From: Nocardia crassostreae
GTDB taxonomy: Bacteria > Actinomycetota > Actinomycetes > Mycobacteriales > Mycobacteriaceae
DNA: 64,000 nt
Assembly (NCBI RefSeq): GCF_001613405.1
Contig: NZ_BDCH01000003.1
Location: forward strand, 124,001-188,000
Reading direction: 5' to 3'
Each line of letters begins with the position of its first letter. Positions within the stretch are counted from its first letter, which is position 1. Shown piece after piece: positions 10,497 through 18,672 of the stretch. A program made the position numbers and the translations under genes. The notes beneath the pieces were generated by a model, which saw only the letters and a program-made list of their open reading frames with translations, ran no database searches and had not been told where the DNA came from.

Positions 10497-12008
10497 GTGA
10501 CCAATACCGAACCCGCCGCGGGCACCCCCCGCAAAACCACGGCCCGCAAGGCCGCCGGGACCACCCGCACGAAGGCCGCCGCGACACCGGCCGTGCCCAC
10601 CGAGCTCGAGATCCGCAATCCCGCGACCGGCGCGCTCGCGGGCACGGTGCCCATCGATTCCGCCGAGACCGTCGCCGCCAAGGTGCGCGACCTGCGCGTG
10701 CATCAGGCCGAATGGGAGGCCATCGGCCCCGACGGCCGCAAGGAATGGCTGCTGAAACTGCAGGACTGGCTGGTCGACAACACCGACCGGCTGGCCGACG
10801 TGCTGCAATCGGAGACCGGTAAGGCGCGTGTCGACTCGCTCATCGATCCGGCCTTCTCCATCGACCTCACCGGCTACTACGCCCGCCGCGCCGCCAAATT
10901 CCTTGCCGACGAACATCCTTCACCGCACAGCCCGCTGGCCCGGGTGAAGACGCTCACCACGGTATTCCGGCCCTATCCGGTGGTCGGGGTCGTCACGCCC
11001 TGGAACTTCCCCCTCGCCATGCCGGTCTTCGAGGTCGTCACCGGCGCGGGCGAGACCGGCGCGGCCGTGGTCGCCCATGCCGACTACGTACAGTTCACCG
11101 GTTCCACCGCCACCGGCCGCAAGATCGCGGCCGCCTGTACCGAGCGCATGGTGCCGTTCTCCCTCGAACTGGGCGGTAAGGATCCCGCCATCGTACTGGC
11201 CGACGCCGATCTGGACCGCGCCGCGCACGGTATCGCCTTCGGCGGCATGTTCAATGCCGGGCAGGTGTGCATCTCCATCGAGCGCGTGTACGTGGAAGCG
11301 CCCGTCTACGAGGAGTTCCTGACCAAGCTCACCGCCGCCGTCAAGGGGGTCCGCCAGGGCGTGGACGGCCGGGTCCCCGAATTCGATATGGGCGCGCTGG
11401 CCAACGAGAACCAGGCGCAGATCGTGCAGAAGCATGTCGAGCAGGCCGTCGAAGCGGGCGCGCGAGTGCTCACCGGCGGTAAGCGCACCGGCGTCGGCAC
11501 CCTCTTCGAGCCGACCGTGCTGGCCGATGTGGACCACACCATGACCTGTATGACCGAGGAGACCTTCGGGCCCACCCTGCCGGTCATGAAGGTGGCCGAT
11601 GAGGCGGAAGCCGTTCGGCTGGCCAATGATTCGATCTACGGGCTGTCCGCCTCGGTGTGGAGCGGCGACAAGGATCGCGCCGAACGCATTGCGCGCCAAA
11701 TGAATGCGGGCGCGGTCAATATCAACGACGTGTTCAGCAATATGTTCAGTTTCGCGCTGCCCATGGGCGGCTGGGGGCTGTCCGGGGTGGGCGCCCGCTG
11801 GGGCGGCCAGAACGGCGTGCGCAAGTACTGCCGCCAGCAGGCCATCACCAAACCCCTGCTGCCCACCCAGACCAAGGAACTGCTCTGGTTCCCGTACAAC
11901 ACCAACAAGCTGTCCTTCGCGCTGGCGGCCATGCGCGCCGCGGGTGCGCGCGGGCTGCGGCGGCTGTCGGTGCAGTCGGTGTTCGAGACCGTGAAGGGGA
12001 CCAAATAA
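10497..12008 (+). CDS. aldehyde dehydrogenase family protein with internal deletion
   Basis: NAD(P)-dependent aldehyde dehydrogenase related to mycobacterial GabD2-type enzymes (Rv1731), about 503 residues from GTG 10497, which follows GGGAGAG. The N-terminal ~35 residues are an unusual Lys/Ala/Thr-rich extension. Catalytic elements are present: PWN (about 168-170), the general-base Glu in LELGGK (about 224), the nucleophile Cys in NAGQVCIS (about 258) and EETFGP. Between PWNFPLAMP and VVTGAGETG about 42 family residues are missing, including the KPS/KPD Lys that binds the cofactor. The gap is in frame. The next gene, an SDR, overlaps by one base (TAATG). Activity is doubtful. Confidence 0.8.
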   Translation: MTNTEPAAGTPRKTTARKAAGTTRTKAAATPAVPTELEIRNPATGALAGTVPIDSAETVAAKVRDLRVHQAEWEAIGPDGRKEWLLKLQDWLVDNTDRLADVLQSETGKARVDSLIDPAFSIDLTGYYARRAAKFLADEHPSPHSPLARVKTLTTVFRPYPVVGVVTPWNFPLAMPVFEVVTGAGETGAAVVAHADYVQFTGSTATGRKIAAACTERMVPFSLELGGKDPAIVLADADLDRAAHGIAFGGMFNAGQVCISIERVYVEAPVYEEFLTKLTAAVKGVRQGVDGRVPEFDMGALANENQAQIVQKHVEQAVEAGARVLTGGKRTGVGTLFEPTVLADVDHTMTCMTEETFGPTLPVMKVADEAEAVRLANDSIYGLSASVWSGDKDRAERIARQMNAGAVNINDVFSNMFSFALPMGGWGLSGVGARWGGQNGVRKYCRQQAITKPLLPTQTKELLWFPYNTNKLSFALAAMRAAGARGLRRLSVQSVFETVKGTK

Positions 12009-12838
12009 TGACCGACTTCGGTTCGATCGCAGGCAAAGTCGTCGTCATCACCGGCGGCGCGCGCGGTATCGGCCTGGCCACCGGCACGGCGCTGCAGGCG
12101 CTCGGCGCCCGGGTCGCCCTCGGCGATATCGACGAGGCCACCGTCAAGGAGTCCGGCGCCGCACGGGGATTCGAGGTGTACGGCCGCCTGGACGTCACCG
12201 ATCACCAGTCGTTCGAGGATTTCCTGAACGAGGTGGAGCAGCGCCTGGGCCCCATCGACGTGCTGATCAACAATGCCGGGATCATGCCGACGGGCCGCCT
12301 GGTGGACGAGCCCGATCAGATCACCCGCCGCATTCTCGACATCAATGTGTACGGCGTGATCCTGGGCTCCAAACTCGCGCTGGCGCGCATGCTCCCGCGC
12401 GGTAAGGGCCACGTCATCAATATCGCCTCCCTCGCCGGGGAGAGCCATATTCCGGGCCTGGCCACCTACAACGCCAGCAAGCACGCGGTGCTCGGCTTCA
12501 CCGACACCCTGCGCGAGGAGTACCGCGGCACCGGCCTGCACTTCTCCTCGGTGCTGCCCACGCTGACGAAGACCGAACTGGGATCGGGCGTCACGCCGCC
12601 CAAACTGCTCCGCCCGGCCGAACCGGAGGAGATCGCGGACGCCGTCGCCAAACTCATCGTGGAACCGAAGTCCAAGGTGCGCGTCACCGCGGTGGCGGGC
12701 GCGATCGCCCAGGTCTTCGGCCTGTTGCCGGAATCCGTCGCCGACGCCCTCGGCCGCGCCCTCGGTTCGGGCACCGCCTTCCTGGACGACGTCGACGGCG
12801 ACGCCCGCAAGGCCTACGAACACCGCGTGCGCGACTAG
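12008..12838 (+). CDS. short-chain dehydrogenase/reductase
   Basis: 276 residues with the classical SDR layout: TGGARGIG at the N-terminus for NAD(P), NNAG in strand 4, catalytic Ser in NIASLAG, and the YNASK active-site pair. The C-terminal ~70 residues extend past the core fold. The start ATG overlaps the dehydrogenase stop as TAATG, so the two are co-translated. They probably oxidise and reduce the same alcohol/aldehyde family, though the substrate is unknown. Confidence 0.9.
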   Translation: MTDFGSIAGKVVVITGGARGIGLATGTALQALGARVALGDIDEATVKESGAARGFEVYGRLDVTDHQSFEDFLNEVEQRLGPIDVLINNAGIMPTGRLVDEPDQITRRILDINVYGVILGSKLALARMLPRGKGHVINIASLAGESHIPGLATYNASKHAVLGFTDTLREEYRGTGLHFSSVLPTLTKTELGSGVTPPKLLRPAEPEEIADAVAKLIVEPKSKVRVTAVAGAIAQVFGLLPESVADALGRALGSGTAFLDDVDGDARKAYEHRVRD

Positions 12839-12878
12839 TTCGCGCCCCGGACCCCCGCCATTGCCTATGGTCGGCACC

Positions 12879-13769
12879 ATGAACGACACCGGTGCGGTCT
12901 TCGTCGACCTGTCGACCCTCGACCTCGCCTACGCCGTAGGCCGATATCCACAGGAGGACACCAAGACCCGAGCCGCCGGAATGTGGCTCGGCGCAGGCGG
13001 ACCGGCTGCGAATGCGGCGATCACCCACGCCTTCCTGGCGGGCCCGGCCAGCCGCCGCACCATACTGGTGACGGCCCTCGGGCAGCATTCGCTCGCGCTG
13101 ACCATCCGCGATGATCTGCGCGAGCACGGCGTCGAGATCTGGGATCGGGCCGAGGACGCGGTGCGGCGTCCGCCGGTGTCCTCGATCGTGGTCACGGCCG
13201 ACACCGGCTCCAGAACCATTGTGTCGATGGACGGTTCGGAATCGGATCCGGTTCCCACCGATGCGGTGGACTTACCGGACCACACGGGCATCCTCCTCGT
13301 GGACGGCCACTACCCCGCCCTCGCCCTCGATGCCGCCCGGCGGGCGACCGGTCGGATACCCGTCGTGCTGGACGGCGGGCGCTGGCGCGACGACGTGCAC
13401 CGGGACCTGTTGCCGCTCACCGATATCGCCATCTGCTCGACGGATTTCCGTCCGCCCGGCGTACCGGCCGGGGATATGGACGCGCTGTTCGACTTCGTGC
13501 ACGCGGCCGGTCCGCAGCTGGTCGCCGTCACGCGCGGCGGCCGGTCCATCCGGTATTCGGCACCCGGCGAGCGGGGCGAAATCCCGGCCCCCGCGGTCGA
13601 AGTCGTCGATACCCTCGGCGCAGGCGATATCCTGCACGGCGCGTTCTGCCACTTCCACGCGAAAGGTGAAGCGTTCCCCGCAGCCCTGCGCCACGCCGCC
13701 GAGGTCGCCACCGCTTCCTGCCGCTATGTCGGCACCAGGGAGTGGATGGGGCGTCAGCAGATGCGGTAG
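12879..13769 (+). CDS. PfkB-family carbohydrate/nucleoside kinase
   Basis: 296 residues from ATG 12879. The PfkB fold is shown by the GAGGPAANAA segment near the N-terminus and by the C-terminal DTLGAGD signature, which includes the catalytic Asp and anion hole. The first helix and the lid region are short. The substrate cannot be read; a ribokinase-like sugar or nucleoside is likely. The 3' end overlaps the convergent P-loop kinase gene by 16 bases. The in-frame TTG at 12861 is an unlikely alternative start. Confidence 0.85.
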   Translation: MNDTGAVFVDLSTLDLAYAVGRYPQEDTKTRAAGMWLGAGGPAANAAITHAFLAGPASRRTILVTALGQHSLALTIRDDLREHGVEIWDRAEDAVRRPPVSSIVVTADTGSRTIVSMDGSESDPVPTDAVDLPDHTGILLVDGHYPALALDAARRATGRIPVVLDGGRWRDDVHRDLLPLTDIAICSTDFRPPGVPAGDMDALFDFVHAAGPQLVAVTRGGRSIRYSAPGERGEIPAPAVEVVDTLGAGDILHGAFCHFHAKGEAFPAALRHAAEVATASCRYVGTREWMGRQQMR

Positions 13770-14437
13770 TGGCGGCCGGATTTGCGCAGGACCAGGTCGG
13801 CGGTGGTGCGGGTGCGTTCGACCAGGCTGGCGTTGGGGAGATCGCTCTGGGCGACTTTGGTTTTGGCGGCTTCCATGGTGCGGCCGCCGCGCATGTGGCG
13901 GCGGACCAGGCGCTGTTCGATGATCGGGCGGGGGACGTCGAGGTACCAGGTCTCGTCGAGCAGGGGGCGGACGGCGGACCAGCCGGGGGCGTTGTCGTCG
14001 TCGACGAGCAGGTAGTTGCCCTCGGTGACGACGATCTCCTGGTGGTCGAAAACGACGCCGCCGGGGACGGGTTCGTGGATGTCGCGGTCGTAGGTGGGCC
14101 AGGGCACGGGCTGTCCGGGGGGTGTGTCACGCAGGGCGCGCAGCAGCCGGACATAGCCGCTCGCGTCGAAGGTGTCGGGTTCGCCCTTGCGGGCGAGATT
14201 CCCGGCCGCGCGCAGCTGGGCATTGGTGAGATGGAAGCCATCCATCGGCGCGACTTCGGCAATGCCGGTTCCGGCGGCCAGATTCAGCTCGTCGCGCACG
14301 CCGCGCGCGAGGGTGGACTTCCCGGCCCCGGGCGGTCCGGCAATGCCGAGGATGAACCGCCCGGTATGTGCTGCGGCCCGTTTCCGGACGCGCGCCGCCA
14401 ATTCCGCCAGGGATATTTCGACGCTGCCGCGGGTCAC
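13754..14437 (-). CDS. P-loop nucleoside/nucleotide kinase family protein
   Basis: 227 residues with Walker A GPPGAGKS at about 32-39, APMDGFHLTN (the uridine-kinase/phosphoribulokinase-type substrate motif), VTEGNYLL (Walker B) and ERTRTTADLVL near the end. This is the uridine kinase/pantothenate kinase-like group, often annotated as a nucleoside/nucleotide kinase. The substrate is not readable. It is convergent with the PfkB kinase gene, the 3' ends overlapping by 16 bases, so the two kinases are not in one operon. Confidence 0.85.
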   Translation of the reverse strand: MTRGSVEISLAELAARVRKRAAAHTGRFILGIAGPPGAGKSTLARGVRDELNLAAGTGIAEVAPMDGFHLTNAQLRAAGNLARKGEPDTFDASGYVRLLRALRDTPPGQPVPWPTYDRDIHEPVPGGVVFDHQEIVVTEGNYLLVDDDNAPGWSAVRPLLDETWYLDVPRPIIEQRLVRRHMRGGRTMEAAKTKVAQSDLPNASLVERTRTTADLVLRKSGRHYRIC

Positions 14438-14488
14438 GGCCCTACCCTACGGAATTCACCGCCTGTTTCGGTGCGGGCGCGGCCGATG

Positions 14489-15430
14489 TCATCGGCGATC
14501 GAAGGCGGTGCGGTAGGCGCTGGGCGTCAAACCGACGCGGCGGGTCAGATGCTGGCGCAGTGATTCCGAGGTGCCCAACCCGGAGCGCCGCGCGACCTCG
14601 TCCATGGGCAGGGCTGTGGTCTCGAGCAGTTCCCGGGCCCGGTCGACGCGCTGATGCAGCAGCCATTGCAGTGGGCTGGAACCGGTTTCGTCGCGGAAGC
14701 GGCGAGTGAGGGTGCGCGTGCTGACATGCGCGTGCGCGGCCAGCTCCCGCAGCGTGAGCGGCTGGTCGAGGCGCGCGGCGGCCCAGGCGCGCGTACCCGC
14801 CAGCGACGTCCCGGTCTCCGGCGGCAGCGGCGTCTCGATGAACTGCGCCTGCCCGCCCGGCCGGATGGGCGCGACCACCGCCAGCCGGGCGACCGCATTC
14901 GCCACGGCCGCACCGTGATCGCGACGCACCAGGTGCACGCACAGGTCCAGGCCCGCGGCCAGCCCGGCCGCGGTGAGCACCTGCCCGTCGTCGACGAACA
15001 GCACATCCGGTTGCAGATCCACCCGGGGGAAGCGCTGCCGCATTTCCGCGGAGAACAGCCAATACGTGGTCGCGGGCCGCCCGTCGAGCAGTCCGGCCTG
15101 CGCCAGCACGAAGGCGCCCGTGCAGATGGAGGCGATGCGCTTGCCCGCGGCGGCGGCCGCGCGCAGCTCCCCCAGCACCCGCGGATCGCCCTCCACGCGC
15201 GCGCCGGTGCCGGTCACCATGACGGTGTCGGCCGTGGCCACCTCGTCCAGGCCCAGGTCCACGACGACCGAACGCCCGTTGTAGCCGGGGACGATCCCGG
15301 GATCGGGCGTGCACACCACGACCTCGTAGACCGGCTGCCCGTCCACCCGCGCCGCGGGGAACACCAATTCCGGTATCGCGAGATCGAAGGTGGTGACCGG
15401 CGGTACCGCGAGGACGACGATTCTATGCAT
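14489..15430 (-). CDS. GlxA-family AraC-type transcriptional regulator
   Basis: 313 residues from ATG 15430 (MHRIVVLAV). The N-terminal ~180 residues form a DJ-1/PfpI-like amidotransferase-type domain, with the family Cys in SICTGAFVLAQAG. The C-terminal ~100 residues carry two AraC-type helix-turn-helix units (LAAHAHVSTRTLTRRF and VARRSGLGTSESLRQHL). It is divergent from the epimerase-like gene, with 110 bases between the starts, and is the probable regulator of that gene. The inducer is unknown. Confidence 0.9.
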   Translation of the reverse strand: MHRIVVLAVPPVTTFDLAIPELVFPAARVDGQPVYEVVVCTPDPGIVPGYNGRSVVVDLGLDEVATADTVMVTGTGARVEGDPRVLGELRAAAAAGKRIASICTGAFVLAQAGLLDGRPATTYWLFSAEMRQRFPRVDLQPDVLFVDDGQVLTAAGLAAGLDLCVHLVRRDHGAAVANAVARLAVVAPIRPGGQAQFIETPLPPETGTSLAGTRAWAAARLDQPLTLRELAAHAHVSTRTLTRRFRDETGSSPLQWLLHQRVDRARELLETTALPMDEVARRSGLGTSESLRQHLTRRVGLTPSAYRTAFDRR

Positions 15431-15540
15431 GGCCCGAACCTTTGGATATCTGGCATTCCGGCCACTACTGTAGCGCGATCCCCAGGGGCACAGTGGTTTC
15501 CGGACCGTCACCGAGACGCTCCGAACCGAGGAGGATTTCG

Positions 15541-16461
15541 ATGTCTCTGCACGTCATCACGGGTGCGGGCAGTACCGGCGGGCGCACCGCACTACTCCTG
15601 GCCGCGGCGGGCGACCGGGTCCGGCTGATCAGCCGTCGCGGCCTGGGTCCGCGGCATCCGCGCATCGAACGGGTCGCCGCCGCCGACGCCGACCCCGACC
15701 GGCTCACCGAACTGACCGCGGGCGCACAGACTCTGATCAATTGCGGCGCACCGCCCTACGACCGCTGGCGCACCGAGTTCCTCCCCCTGGCCGCGAGCCT
15801 GCTCGCCGCCGCGGAGCGCACCGGCGCGAATTACGTATCGCTGTCCAATGTCTACGGCTACGGCTTGGTGGACGGGCCCATGACCGAGGATCTGCCCATG
15901 ACCCCGCGCGCCATGAAAGGGGCTGTGCGGGCGCGCATGTGGCTGGACGCGCTGGCCGCCCACGAGGCGGGCCGGGCCCGCGTCACCGAGGTCCGGGCCG
16001 CGGATTTCCTCGGCCGCGACGCCTTCTCGCTCTACAACCTGCTGGTGACGCCGAAGATCGTCGCCGGGGAACCGGCGGCCTACCCCGGCGATCCGGAGGT
16101 GATCAAGAGCTGGTCGTTCCTCGACGATGTGGCGCTGACCCTGGCCACCGTGGCCCGCGACGACCGCTCCCGGGGCCGGGCCTGGCATGTGCCGTCGACG
16201 CACATGTCCCTGCGGGATCTCACCGACCGCCTGGCCAAGGTGGCCGATGCCCCCGCACCGCGGCTCGCGGCCATGTCACCGGTGGAGCTGGCCTGGGCGG
16301 GTGCCGGTGATTCCATCGCGGCCGAGGTCATCGAGATGTACTACTCCCTCGAGCACCCCGCCGTCCTCGATTCCACGCTCACCGCAAGCACTTTCGGCCT
16401 GTCCGCCACCCCGATCGATACCGTGCTCGCCGATACGGCGCGGTTCACCCCGCCCGCCTGA
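15541..16461 (+). CDS. NAD-dependent epimerase/dehydratase-like protein
   Basis: 306 residues of the atypical SDR type: the N-terminal GAGSTGG glycine motif, a SNVYGYG segment in place of the usual catalytic Tyr region, and a long C-terminal substrate domain. AGGAGG sits ten bases before ATG 15541, confirming the start. The C-terminus ends six bases before the stop of the convergent pseudokinase gene. The substrate is unknown. It is probably controlled by the adjacent GlxA-type regulator. Confidence 0.85.
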   Translation: MSLHVITGAGSTGGRTALLLAAAGDRVRLISRRGLGPRHPRIERVAAADADPDRLTELTAGAQTLINCGAPPYDRWRTEFLPLAASLLAAAERTGANYVSLSNVYGYGLVDGPMTEDLPMTPRAMKGAVRARMWLDALAAHEAGRARVTEVRAADFLGRDAFSLYNLLVTPKIVAGEPAAYPGDPEVIKSWSFLDDVALTLATVARDDRSRGRAWHVPSTHMSLRDLTDRLAKVADAPAPRLAAMSPVELAWAGAGDSIAAEVIEMYYSLEHPAVLDSTLTASTFGLSATPIDTVLADTARFTPPA

Positions 16462-16467
16462 TCCGCC

Positions 16468-18672
16468 TCAGATCGGCGTGCTCTGTGGAATGGCCCGCGC
16501 CAGCGCGCGCAGATCGTCCTCCAGCAGCCGGAACAGCCGGTAGGTGAGAACGAAGGCGATCAGACCGCCCACGCTCAGCCAGCGCACCGTGCCGATCACC
16601 AACTCGAGGTCGTCCGGGGCGACGAAGGTCGCGGTGGCCACCCCCAGCAGCGGCACCGAGGCCGAGGCCGCCAGATAGAAATTGCTGCGGCGCGCCAGGG
16701 CCAGCAGTTGCCGCCGATCATCGGGCCCGACCGCGCCGCGCGCCAGCAACTGCGGATACAACGAGCGCACCGCGTACACCGAGACCAGGAAGAACGGATA
16801 GGCCAGCGCAATGGCCGCGCACACCACCTGGGCGGTGAAGAAATACGCGAAAGCATTGGGCGGCAAGGCCGCTCCGGACCGCGACAGCGCCACCGGCCAC
16901 GCCATCCCCGCGAGCAGCCACATGGCGAAGGGAATCCACACCGCCCGTTCCCCCATCAACAGCGTGTCGGCGCGTGCGCGGGCGAGCTCGGCGGGGGTGT
17001 AGTGGCGGCCGTGGGCCAGCCGATAGGAGACGGTGAGCGGCCGCCGCGCCAACCAGAGCAGCAGCAGCGCCGCCAGCGGAAAGGCAATGGCATTGTTCAC
17101 CAGCGCGACGGTCTCGAACCGCTCCTGATCGGCCACCGCGAGCCGGTTCACGATGAGGCTCTGGTTCAGCCGGATGTTGTACACGCTGGCCAGCGCATTG
17201 GGCAGTCCGACGCACAGCACCGCGATGGGCACCGGCCAGCCGCGCATCCGGGCGCGCAGGCTGGTGCGCGGCGGATCGACCAGATCGCGGGCGCGCGGGT
17301 CCAGGCACAGCTCCAGCTGCCCGGCCAGTTCCGCGCCGTGCTGCCAGCGCCGTTCCGGATCCGGATGCAGGCATTCCAGCAGCACCCGGCGCAGGGCGGC
17401 CGGGGTCTCGGGGGGCAGGGCGGCCAGCGCGGCGGCGGGCACCCCGGCGCGGCGCCGGGTCAGCAGGTCGGCCACCGCCCCGCCGCCGGGCGCGGCGTCC
17501 TCGAACGGCACAGCGCCGGTGAGCATTTCCCACAGCAGCACACCGAGGGAGTAGATATCGCCGCGCGCGCCGGGCAGCGGCGCGGTGGGATCGAGCAGCA
17601 CCGCCAGCGCCTCGGGCGAGCGATAGCGCAGCGCCGCCGTATCCGCGGCCGCCGCGGGCGGCGGTGCACCCGCCCAATACAGCGGCCCCAGTGCGAAATC
17701 CGCCAGTTTCGGTACGCCCTCGGCCGTGAAAACCACGTTCCCCGGCCGGATATCGTGATGCAGTACGCCGTGCCGCTCGGCATGGTCGAGCGCCTCGGCC
17801 AGCCGCCGCCCCACCCACGCCACGGTTTCCGGCCAGCTCAGTTCCGCGATTTCGGCGCGTATCCGGGAATCCGCGGGCCGGATCTCACCGCGGGCCGCGA
17901 TGGCCGCGTCCACCGCGCGCAGCAGCAGATCGCCGCCGAGCGCGGCGACGGAGGCCGGACCGGGTTGCGCGCGCCGCTGCGCGAGCACATCCGCGACGGT
18001 GCCGCCCGGCAGGTACTGCATGTACAGCAGCCGCAAGGGTTTTCCGGTCGTGCCGTCGGCGATCAGGCGCTGGTCGAAGACCCGGACGATGTACTGATGG
18101 TCCAGCTGTGCGACGGTCGGGGTGTCGCTGTCCGCCCCGGCCTCCACGCGCACCGCGACCAAACGCTGCATGGAACGCTGCCGGGCCAGGAACATGCGGC
18201 GGTGCGCGCTCCCGCCGAGATCGGTGAGCAGATCGAAATCGTCGAGGCGGCGGCCGATTCCGATGCCTTCGGGCAGGCTCGGCGGCGGGGCCGGGCGCGC
18301 GCCGCCGGACTCCGCGAAGCGGGCGCGGATCTCCCCCGCCACCTCCGGATACTCGACCGCGAAGGTGTCCACGTCGATGGCCCGGTAGCGGCTGCGCACC
18401 AGGTACTCCTCGCACACCAGATCCACGAAGTCCGGGCTGGCCGCGACCTCGGGAAATTCGGTGCGGTACTCGGTGATCCGCTTCTCCATCCCGGCGCGCC
18501 GCCAGCGCTGGCGCATATCCACGCGCACCAGATCGGTGAGCACGGCCAGGCGGGCGTCCACCCCGTCCGGCACATAGCGATCCAGGAGCGGCGGATCGAG
18601 GCGATCGCCGCGCAGCGTGGACTCCCAATCGGCGGCGAAACGGGCGACCGCGTGCACCGGGTTGCCGCTCAC
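16468..18672 (-). CDS. membrane pseudokinase (Ser/Thr protein kinase-like)
   Basis: 734 residues: an N-terminal conserved domain (about 40-120), a kinase-like domain (about 142-465) and six membrane helices (about 475-720). The kinase motifs are degraded: the glycine loop reads DLGGSAHRRMF, the VAIK Lys is Arg (R175 in VAVRVEAG), the catalytic loop is HHDIRPGN (305-312) and DFG is DFA (325-327). It is a close paralog of the upstream gene, whose motifs are nearly intact. The start is GTG 18672, overlapping the upstream stop as GTGA, so the two are translationally coupled. It may act as a partner or regulator of the active kinase; this is inference. Confidence 0.85.
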   Translation of the reverse strand: MSGNPVHAVARFAADWESTLRGDRLDPPLLDRYVPDGVDARLAVLTDLVRVDMRQRWRRAGMEKRITEYRTEFPEVAASPDFVDLVCEEYLVRSRYRAIDVDTFAVEYPEVAGEIRARFAESGGARPAPPPSLPEGIGIGRRLDDFDLLTDLGGSAHRRMFLARQRSMQRLVAVRVEAGADSDTPTVAQLDHQYIVRVFDQRLIADGTTGKPLRLLYMQYLPGGTVADVLAQRRAQPGPASVAALGGDLLLRAVDAAIAARGEIRPADSRIRAEIAELSWPETVAWVGRRLAEALDHAERHGVLHHDIRPGNVVFTAEGVPKLADFALGPLYWAGAPPPAAAADTAALRYRSPEALAVLLDPTAPLPGARGDIYSLGVLLWEMLTGAVPFEDAAPGGGAVADLLTRRRAGVPAAALAALPPETPAALRRVLLECLHPDPERRWQHGAELAGQLELCLDPRARDLVDPPRTSLRARMRGWPVPIAVLCVGLPNALASVYNIRLNQSLIVNRLAVADQERFETVALVNNAIAFPLAALLLLWLARRPLTVSYRLAHGRHYTPAELARARADTLLMGERAVWIPFAMWLLAGMAWPVALSRSGAALPPNAFAYFFTAQVVCAAIALAYPFFLVSVYAVRSLYPQLLARGAVGPDDRRQLLALARRSNFYLAASASVPLLGVATATFVAPDDLELVIGTVRWLSVGGLIAFVLTYRLFRLLEDDLRALARAIPQSTPI

